The position numbers and the translations under genes were made by a program. This document shows positions 5,750 through 10,244 of a stretch of DNA of 10,244 nucleotides, piece by piece. The notes under the pieces are model-generated. The model was not told where the DNA came from and ran no database searches. It saw only the letters and a list, made by a program, of their open reading frames with translations. The stretch's first letter is position 1; each line of letters starts with the position of its first letter. Source of the DNA: an uncultured Eubacteriales bacterium (GTDB lineage Bacteria; Bacillota_A; Clostridia; Oscillospirales; Oscillospiraceae); contig CATKHE010000189.1 of assembly GCA_949747935.1 (NCBI GenBank), forward strand, positions 1-10,244, read 5' to 3'.

Positions 5750-6817
5750 CTAGGGCTTACACCGTCCGCAGGGCTCATATCCCTCCCGCACAGCTTGAGA
5801 ACGAGAGAAGAATTCCACCTGATTTTCTATTTGAATATTCTGTGCAGAGGCACATTCAGGCAGATGGAACTTTTTAGTTCCAGTGTTCCCTATGTAGGTC
5901 CAGAGGGCAGGGGTCTCTGTGGGATTTGTGGCAGTGCCCGCCTCCTTTTCCGTATGGAAAACAACCGTATTTCCATCGCTCTCCGCAATCACATGCCCCT
6001 GCATATCTGTGCGGTATACCTCAGCCCCCAGGTCCCGGAAGCGGCTAAGCACCTCGTCAGAGGGATGTCCATAGCTGTTCCCTTCTCCCACCGAAATTAC
6101 CACCGATTGGGGCATGACCTCCCGAAGAAATTGGTATCCGCTGGAGGTCCCACTGCCGTGATGTCCTGCCTTGAGCACAGTGGCGTTCAGGTCCGCTCCA
6201 GAATCAATCAGGTCCTGTTCCGCCCTTGTCTCCATATCGCCTGTAAACAGAAACGAGGTCTTCCCATAATCAATGCGTAGAACGATAGAGGTATCATTGG
6301 TATCGTCATACTCCTTCACCGGCCCCAGGATTTCCACCTGAGCGGATCCGAGCTGGAAAGAATGCCCCGGTTCAGGTACCGTCAGGGTTTTTCCCTGTTC
6401 ACCCAGATACCTCACCATATTTTGAAAAACTTTTGAACTATATTCCGTCACAGGACAGAAGGCGGTGTCTACCGTAGCGTAGTTGAGTGCGCCAGACAGG
6501 CCCCCGATGTGGTCCTCATGGGCATGACTTGCCACCATATAGTCCAAATGTTTTCCCCCATGCTGCTCCAGATAAGCATACACCAGGTCGGAATCCTCAG
6601 CGTTGCCGCCGTCAATGAGCATATAATGTCCATCACAAATCACTAAGGCGGCGTCCGCCTGTCCTACATCAATGAAATGGACAGTAAGGCCTCCTCCCGC
6701 CCCAGGTTGAACGGTTTGCTCCGGCTCCTCCTGGTTCAGCAGGAAAAACAGAAGTGTTAGAGAGACCAGAACAGCACCCAAAAGCAGGAAAAGTCCTATA
6801 TTTTTTCTCTGTCTCAT
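5750..6817 (-). CDS. Secreted/anchored ComEC-like metallo-beta-lactamase protein with Ada-like zinc module
   Basis: This 355-residue protein starts with a signal anchor (hydrophobic 8-27) and an acidic linker. A metallo-beta-lactamase domain of the ComEC/Rec2 C-terminal type follows (about 44-290). It shows HFIDVGQADAALV, LIDGG (67-71), the metal motif SHAHEDHIGG with H98, H100, D102 and H103, FTGD with D194, KAGHHGSG with H219-H220, and a late H251. The C-terminal 50 residues (YIGNTGTKKFHLPEC, then EGYEPCGRCKP) resemble the Ada-type zinc-binding domain, with H318, C322, C350 and C353 as probable ligands. The fold suggests an extracytoplasmic hydrolase acting on nucleic acid or phosphodiester; the substrate is not shown. 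GGAGGAG from the TtcA-like gene's last codons is its ribosome binding site, and stop and start are three bases apart. Confidence 0.88.
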   Translation of the reverse strand: MRQRKNIGLFLLLGAVLVSLTLLFFLLNQEEPEQTVQPGAGGGLTVHFIDVGQADAALVICDGHYMLIDGGNAEDSDLVYAYLEQHGGKHLDYMVASHAHEDHIGGLSGALNYATVDTAFCPVTEYSSKVFQNMVRYLGEQGKTLTVPEPGHSFQLGSAQVEILGPVKEYDDTNDTSIVLRIDYGKTSFLFTGDMETRAEQDLIDSGADLNATVLKAGHHGSGTSSGYQFLREVMPQSVVISVGEGNSYGHPSDEVLSRFRDLGAEVYRTDMQGHVIAESDGNTVVFHTEKEAGTATNPTETPALWTYIGNTGTKKFHLPECASAQNIQIENQVEFFSRSQAVREGYEPCGRCKP

Positions 6818-6820
6818 GCT

Positions 6821-7582
6821 TTACTCCTCCAATTTCTCAGACAATGGCCGGCGACGGCGCTCCACAGGTCCCCATTCTGGCAGAGGCAGCCGTTGCATAG
6901 CCCCAAAGGCCCGAGCTTTCAAGTCGGGGTACCGGCCCTGAAGCTCATAAATCAGTTCCTTAATCTCTTGCCGCTTGGTATTTCCGTCGGCGGGGCAGGT
7001 GCTGTGGACTACTGGCAGCTTCAGCCTTTGAGCGGTGTGCTGAATGAGATTTTCCCCACAGTAGAGCAGGGGACGGATCTGGGTGATCCCCGTCCGGTCC
7101 AGGTAGGTGACGGGCTGGAAGCAGGACAGCCGTCCCTCGAAAAGCAGGGACATGAAGAAGGTCTCCACTGCGTCGTCATAGTGGTGGCCCAAGGCAATTT
7201 TGGAAATTCCCCGCTCCTGAAGAGTGGTATGGAGAGCCCCCCTCCTCATCTTGGAGCACAAGGAACAGGGATTCTTTTCCCCCCGGACGTTGAAAATAAC
7301 CCAGCGTATCTGACTTGGAACCACAGTATAAGGTACATTCAACTCCTGACACAGACGGGCCACCGGTCGAAAGTCATTTCCCTGAGCAGCTGACGTTCCT
7401 AAGTCCAGGGTAATGGCCTCCACTGTAAAAGGAACGGGGTAAAACTCCCGCAGCTTTGCCAGAGCCATCAGCAGCATCAGGGAGTCTTTCCCCCCAGATA
7501 CCCCTACCGCGATCCGGTCGCCGGGAATAATCATGTTGTAGTCCTCCACACATCGGCGTGTGAGAGAAAGTATTTTGTTCAT
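6821..7582 (-). CDS. TtcA-family tRNA 2-thiocytidine synthetase-like ATPase
   Basis: An upstream in-frame ATG-like extension exists, but AGGAGG lies six bases before the ATG at 7582, giving 253 residues. The PP-loop SGGKDS (29-34) binds ATP. C106 and C109 (NPCSLCSKMRRG) plus C196 (STCPADG) match the three iron-sulfur ligands of TtcA. GHHYDDAVETFFMSLLFEG (132-150) is the conserved adenylation motif of this family. Known members adenylate and thiolate C32 of tRNA using a [4Fe-4S] cluster. The arginine-rich tail (243-246) could contact RNA. The protein is shorter than the E. coli enzyme (about 310), as is common in Firmicutes. Co-transcribed with the metallo-beta-lactamase gene; the exact tRNA target cannot be read from sequence. 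Confidence 0.88.
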   Translation of the reverse strand: MNKILSLTRRCVEDYNMIIPGDRIAVGVSGGKDSLMLLMALAKLREFYPVPFTVEAITLDLGTSAAQGNDFRPVARLCQELNVPYTVVPSQIRWVIFNVRGEKNPCSLCSKMRRGALHTTLQERGISKIALGHHYDDAVETFFMSLLFEGRLSCFQPVTYLDRTGITQIRPLLYCGENLIQHTAQRLKLPVVHSTCPADGNTKRQEIKELIYELQGRYPDLKARAFGAMQRLPLPEWGPVERRRRPLSEKLEE

Positions 7583-7605
7583 AGGTCTCCTCCTTTGTCT
7601 CCGGT

Positions 7606-7635
7606 ATTTTACCATAAAAGAACTGCTTTCCGCAA
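7606..7635 (-). promoter_or_regulatory. Promoter of the TtcA-like/MBL operon
   Basis: On the minus strand an extended -10 box TGG-TAAAAT (-10 at 7611-7606) lies 18 bases after a weak TTGCGG -35 box (7635-7630). The implied transcript starts about 17 bases before the ATG, leaving just room for the ribosome binding site. Upstream DNA is very AT-rich and may help as an UP element. Confidence 0.5.
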
Positions 7636-7737
7636 GTTAAAAACAAAAATCATAAAGAAGATTTTGAGAGTATTTAAGAGTAAACTAGAGAAAATCAGAG
7701 ATATAAAAGATTTTATAAAAATTCTACCCCAAAACCA

Positions 7738-7766
7738 TTGACACCCGGCTGTTCCCGTACTATAAT
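7738..7766 (+). promoter_or_regulatory. Consensus sigma-A promoter of rplM-rpsI
   Basis: TTGACA (7738-7743), 17-base spacer, TATAAT (7761-7766): a perfect match to the housekeeping consensus, as expected for a ribosomal protein operon. Transcription should start near 7773. An AT-rich block upstream (about 7640-7725) fits an UP element. Confidence 0.9.
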
Positions 7767-7772
7767 ACAACA

Positions 7773-7857
7773 CGCTCCGTCTGTGCAGCTTTCGGGGCAA
7801 AATGTTTGTCACAGAGCATTTTTCACATAAATGTAAAGGAAATTGGAGGTTTCACCT
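7773..7857 (+). ncRNA. rplM 5' leader, candidate L13 autoregulatory structure
   Basis: The leader of about 85 bases contains a GCT...CTGTG (7774-7776, 7781-7785) arm that pairs with CACAG-AGC (7810-7817), with an asymmetric CCGT bulge. Structured L13 leaders that bind L13 are known in Firmicutes. The pairing here was found by eye, and I cannot match it to the family model without a covariance search. Confidence 0.4.
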
Positions 7858-8286
7858 ATGTCCACGTTCATGGCTAAAAAAGGCAGCATCGAGCGGAAAT
7901 GGTACGTGATCGACGCCGCCGGCAAGCCCATGGGCAAAACCGCTGTCATCGCCGCCGATCTGCTGCGGGGCAAGCGCAAGCCCGAGTTCACTCCCAACGC
8001 CGACTGCGGCGACTTTGTCATCATTATCAATGCTGAGAAGGCAGTGCTCACCGGCAAGAAACTGGATCAGAAGTACTACCGCACTCACTCCGGCTGGGTA
8101 GGCGGCCTAAAGGAGACCAAGTACCGTACCTTGATGCAGACTAAGCCTGAGCTGGCTATGAAGTTAGCCGTCCGGGGTATGATGCCCAAGAACACTCTGT
8201 CCCGGAACTCTCTGACTCGCCTGCACATCTACCGCGGCGGCGAGCATGAACACGCCGCCCAGAAGCCCGAGCTCTGGAACGAGTAA
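7858..8286 (+). CDS. rplM: 50S ribosomal protein L13
   Basis: The 142-residue product has the usual length for L13. The ATG at 7858 is chosen because GGAGGT lies 7 bases upstream; a longer in-frame start at 7843 would place that site inside the gene. Landmarks are [13 protein letters not shown] near the N terminus, [30 protein letters not shown], and [20 protein letters not shown] then [11 protein letters not shown] at the C terminus. L13 binds 23S rRNA early in large-subunit assembly. It is followed 16 bases later by rpsI, the standard bacterial pairing. Codon use is strongly biased to C-ending codons, as in highly expressed genes. Confidence 0.98.
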   Translation: MSTFMAKKGSIERKWYVIDAAGKPMGKTAVIAADLLRGKRKPEFTPNADCGDFVIIINAEKAVLTGKKLDQKYYRTHSGWVGGLKETKYRTLMQTKPELAMKLAVRGMMPKNTLSRNSLTRLHIYRGGEHEHAAQKPELWNE

Positions 8287-8302
8287 GAGGAGGATTTGAA
8301 TC

Positions 8303-8707
8303 ATGTATAAGAGCAAAAAGCCTTATTTCTATGGAACCGGCCGCCGGAAGTCCTCCGTGGCCCGCGTCCATCTGTTTGAGAACGGTACTGGCGCTATTAC
8401 CATTAATGGCCGTGATATTAATGATTACTTTGGCCTGGAGACCCTGAAGCTCATTGTCCGTCAGCCCCTGGTGACCACTGGGCAGTTGGGCAAGGTAGAT
8501 ATCGTTGCCACCGTCTCCGGCGGTGGCGTGACCGGCCAGGCCGGTGCGATTCGTCACGGCATTGCCCGTGCGCTTCTGCTCGTCAACGAAGAGTTCCGTC
8601 CTGCGCTGAAAGCCGCTGGTTTCCTCACCCGTGACCCTCGCATGAAGGAGCGCAAGAAGTACGGCCTCAAGGCCGCCCGCCGCGCCCCCCAGTTCAGCAA
8701 ACGCTGA
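8303..8707 (+). CDS. rpsI: 30S ribosomal protein S9
   Basis: This 134-residue protein has the S9 hallmarks: [13 protein letters not shown] (10-22), [20 protein letters not shown] in the middle, [20 protein letters not shown], and the invariant C-terminal QFSKR whose tail reaches the P-site tRNA. AGGAGG lies 9 bases before the ATG. It is the second gene of the rplM operon and is followed directly by a strong terminator. Confidence 0.98.
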   Translation: MYKSKKPYFYGTGRRKSSVARVHLFENGTGAITINGRDINDYFGLETLKLIVRQPLVTTGQLGKVDIVATVSGGGVTGQAGAIRHGIARALLLVNEEFRPALKAAGFLTRDPRMKERKKYGLKAARRAPQFSKR

Positions 8708-8726
8708 TTTTATATCCAAAACGCTC

Positions 8727-8765
8727 AAAAACCCCGGAAAATTTCGATTTTCCGGGGGTTTTTCT
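8727..8765 (+). terminator. Strong bidirectional terminator after rpsI
   Basis: An 11-bp perfect stem (CCCCGGAAAAT / ATTTTCCGGGG, 8732-8742 and 8747-8757) carries a TTCG loop. It is flanked by AAAAA on the left and GTTTTTCTTTT on the right, so it can stop transcription from both sides. It insulates the ribosomal operon from the insertion-sequence remains beyond it. Confidence 0.93.
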
Positions 8766-8774
8766 TTTGAAAAC

Positions 8775-9117
8775 TCTGATAGCCTTTGCTTGATTTTTTT
8801 AAGGAAGCAATCTCCTCCTCGTCGGCTTGTTTCGGATGCCTGCTCCAGGGCATGACTTTTTCGTCTATGTTCATATTTCGACGGTTTCCTGCATAATGCT
8901 TTTCGGATATGGCCTGCAGTCCTTCCCCATAATACTTGCGGATCAGATTCGTTATATGCGCATAGCCAAATCCGGTCGCCTTCCCAGTCTCCTTTATGGA
9001 TGTTCCTTCGTATCGTCATGCCAGCACTTTCAAATGCTTCTCAATTTGCTTGTCCCAGTTCCTTTTTTGCGCTGATTTGATTTCCGCATATTGTTCTGCA
9101 CTGAATTTATATTTCAT
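8775..9117 (-). pseudogene. IS630-like transposase N-terminal remnant
   Basis: From an ATG at 9117 the frame reads MKYKFSAEQYAEIKSAQKRN and continues to KVLA, then an in-frame TGA (9018-9016). The same frame resumes with RYEGTSIKETGKATGFGYAH, ITNLIRKYYGEG and GNRRNMNIDE. This is the helix-turn-helix region of IS630-type transposases found in gut Clostridia. At about 8857 it jumps to KVMPWSRHPKQADEEEIASL, normally about 60 residues further on, which points to an in-frame internal deletion. The DDE catalytic domain is missing; similarity ends near 8775, next to the rpsI terminator. It is a dead fragment. The long open frame in another reading frame across this region and into rpsI is spurious. 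Confidence 0.7.
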
Positions 9118-9153
9118 TTCTATCACCAGAGTTATTGTAGCATATTTATCTTC

Positions 9154-9163
9154 TAAATGCTAC
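9154..9163. repeat. Inverted repeat copy flanking the IS5 remnant (left)
   Basis: TAAATGCTAC here is the exact reverse complement of GTAGCATTTA at 9689-9698. The pair brackets the IS5-like remnant and may be the inner part of its terminal repeats. It also pairs locally with GTAGCAT at 9137-9143. Confidence 0.4.
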
Positions 9164-9169
9164 TCCTTA

Positions 9170-9698
9170 TTGAAGTTTAGTATGAGATCCAGTACCGAGT
9201 GGTGTATCCTTGTTCGACAGGATCACAGATTCCATTCCTGCCAAAACCGCATAGGCCCATTTGTCTCATAGCTCTGGTCTACCAGTAGAGTTTCCGCAGA
9301 AATACCCTCTATCAGGTGGACAGCTTCTTTACAATCCGCTCGGGTACCTCCTGTCACGAATTCACACTGGCATACCATTCTCATCCAAGGCCAGATATAT
9401 TTTGATGTTGAGCCCTCTTTTGTCCTGGACATATCCTGATTGCTGCCTTTAACTCACGCCGCTTGGAGATGCACTTTGATATAGTTGGCATCGATCATCA
9501 GCCATTCATAATCCGGTTCGTCAATCAGAATCTCCAGAACTCTTTCCCTAATGTCTTTTCTACGCCAGTGGATGAACCTCCGATGAACGCTACCCCACTC
9601 CTCATAATCGGGAGGCAAGTCGCGCCAAGACGCCCCGGTCCGCAATACTCAAAACACCGCATTGATAAAACAATCGTGTCTGTGATAGGTAGCATTTA
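9170..9698 (-). pseudogene. IS5-family transposase, degenerate
   Basis: Reading leftward from 9698, pieces of an IS5-type transposase appear in order. These are RHD joined abruptly to FINAVF, a TGA in place of the usual Trp, then VLRTGASWRDLPPDYEEWGS and LIDEPDYEWLMIDANYIKVH. A second TGA replaces a Gly after HLQAA, followed by NQDMSRTK. The next stretch is conserved only in a shifted frame (GLNIKIYLALDENGMPV), then frame returns with GTRADCKEAVHLIEGISAET and DQSYETNG and shifts again at AGMESVI. The C-terminal catalytic part is absent. The first DDE-domain aspartate region (LMIDA) is visible but the gene cannot make a functional enzyme. Two stops, at least two frameshifts, a 5' internal deletion and a 3' truncation show old decay. 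Confidence 0.72.
9689..9698. repeat. Inverted repeat copy flanking the IS5 remnant (right)
   Basis: GTAGCATTTA, continuing TCTT, matches in inverted orientation the copy at 9154-9163 and in direct orientation, apart from a 2-base insertion, the sequence at 9137-9152. It coincides with the 5' edge of the IS5-like coding remnant. Confidence 0.4.
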
Positions 9699-9823
9699 TC
9701 TTTTTCTCATGTGTACTTATTAGATATCTCCATTCTACTGCAATCCTTTTCTTAAAAATTTATAAAATTTTTTGCATTTCTCTTGACAAACGGCGAATTT
9801 TTTAAGTTTTTTTGAAGACAAGA

Positions 9824-9852
9824 AACCGACGTGCCACAAAGGCACGCCGGTT
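9824..9852 (-). terminator. Terminator of the decarboxylase beta-subunit gene
   Basis: A 12-base stem (AACCGACGTGCC / GGCACGCCGGTT, one mismatch) with a 5-base loop lies 31 bases beyond the stop. On the minus strand it is followed by TTTCTTGTCTTC, a broken but T-rich tract. Between this and 9699 the DNA is AT-rich with no gene visible. Confidence 0.75.
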
Positions 9853-9883
9853 CAATGAACAAATCAATACAATTCCAAGAAAA

Positions 9884-10244
9884 TCAGCCGCCAAACACCT
9901 TGATCATGAAGCCCGCCGCAACAGCGGAGCCAATGACGCCGGCCACATTGGGGCCCATAGCGTGCATGAGCAGGAAGTTGGAGGGGTTCTCCTTCTGACC
10001 CACAGTCTGGGCCACGCGGGCAGCCATAGGCACGGCAGACACGCCGGCGGAGCCGATCAGGGGGTTGATCTTGCCCTTGGTGGCGATATACAGTACCTTA
10101 CCGAAGAGCAGGCCGCCCACGGTGGACAGCATGAAGGCCAGCAGACCCAGCACCACAATATACAGGGTCTGCTTGGTCAGGAAGCTGTCATAGGTAGCCT
10201 TGAAGCCCACAGACAGTCCCAGAGGGATGGTAACAATGTTGATG
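9884..10244 (-). CDS. Sodium ion-translocating decarboxylase beta subunit, C-terminal part
   Basis: The frame is open from the window edge to TGA at 9884-9886, giving 120 codons with the stop, so only the C-terminal third is present. Hydrophobic segments ([50 protein letters not shown]) and the motifs [18 protein letters not shown] and [14 protein letters not shown] are diagnostic of the OadB/GcdB/MmdB family. These integral membrane subunits couple decarboxylation of a biotin-bound carboxyl group to sodium export. Which acyl substrate the complex uses (oxaloacetate, methylmalonyl-CoA or glutaconyl-CoA) depends on the alpha subunit, which is outside the window. A GTG at 10210 is internal, not the start. 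The partner genes normally lie upstream, i.e. to the right. Confidence 0.93.
   Translation of the reverse strand, partial: INIVTIPLGLSVGFKATYDSFLTKQTLYIVVLGLLAFMLSTVGGLLFGKVLYIATKGKINPLIGSAGVSAVPMAARVAQTVGQKENPSNFLLMHAMGPNVAGVIGSAVAAGFMIKVFGG

Noticed and set aside
7609..7812. 67-codon minus-strand frame between the TtcA-like gene and rplM
   Set aside because: It covers two convincing promoters and AT-rich spacer DNA and has no ribosome binding site.
8156..9019. 287-codon minus-strand open frame spanning rplM, rpsI and the region beyond
   Set aside because: It lies antisense to two certain ribosomal protein genes and out of frame with the IS630-like remnant; it is an artefact of GC-rich codons.
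9783..9788. TTGACA on the plus strand as a promoter
   Set aside because: No -10 box at the right distance and no plus-strand gene downstream.
1..10244. CRISPR array, tRNA, rRNA, toxin-antitoxin or defence island
   Set aside because: No regularly spaced repeats, no cloverleaf or rRNA motifs and no cas, restriction or toxin-like proteins were seen on either strand.

Overview
The window reads as chromosomal DNA of a GC-moderate, low-GC-phylum anaerobe, most likely class Clostridia and within it an Oscillospiraceae-type gut bacterium (Flavonifractor/Lawsonibacter/Intestinimonas-like). The grounds are strong AGGAGG-type ribosome binding sites, consensus sigma-A promoters, the style of the ribosomal proteins L13/S9, a short TtcA-like enzyme with its iron-sulfur cysteines, a DUF4342-type membrane protein, and a sodium-translocating decarboxylase beta subunit. 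The genus is inferred from general resemblance, not from a search.

Bases 1-5640 are a signal-transduction block, all on the minus strand and transcribed leftward. A promoter near 5554-5607 carrying an 11-bp direct repeat leads into a tightly packed operon. Its genes are a UBA/DUF4342-like membrane protein (4924-5508), an OmpR-family response regulator (4222-4902), a small flavodoxin-fold protein (3716-4219) and an ArlS-like sensor histidine kinase (2169-3635). A 58-residue AT-rich open frame (2024-2200) overlaps the kinase end, followed by hairpins. A second two-component system then begins with its own promoter: a VanR-like regulator (1046-1741) and a multi-spanning sensor kinase that runs off the window at base 1.

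Bases 5750-7582 hold a two-gene minus-strand operon. It encodes a TtcA-family tRNA thiolase-like protein and a secreted or membrane-anchored metallo-beta-lactamase-fold protein with a C-terminal Ada-like zinc module. Bases 7738-8765 are the rplM-rpsI operon on the plus strand, with a perfect promoter, a structured leader and a strong terminator.

Bases about 8770-9700 hold the remains of two insertion sequences, an IS630-like and an IS5-like transposase. Both are broken by stop codons and internal deletions, and they share the sequence GTAGCATTTA or close variants at their edges. The window ends inside the 3' part of a minus-strand gene for a sodium-pumping decarboxylase beta subunit, with its terminator at 9824-9852.

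The most interesting structure is the four-gene signalling operon, in which a flavodoxin sits between the regulator and the kinase and a DUF4342-like membrane protein leads. It has a PhoP/PhoB-like 11-bp repeat at its promoter, and a comparable repeat sits at the second regulator's promoter. No clearly novel defence or mobile system is visible.
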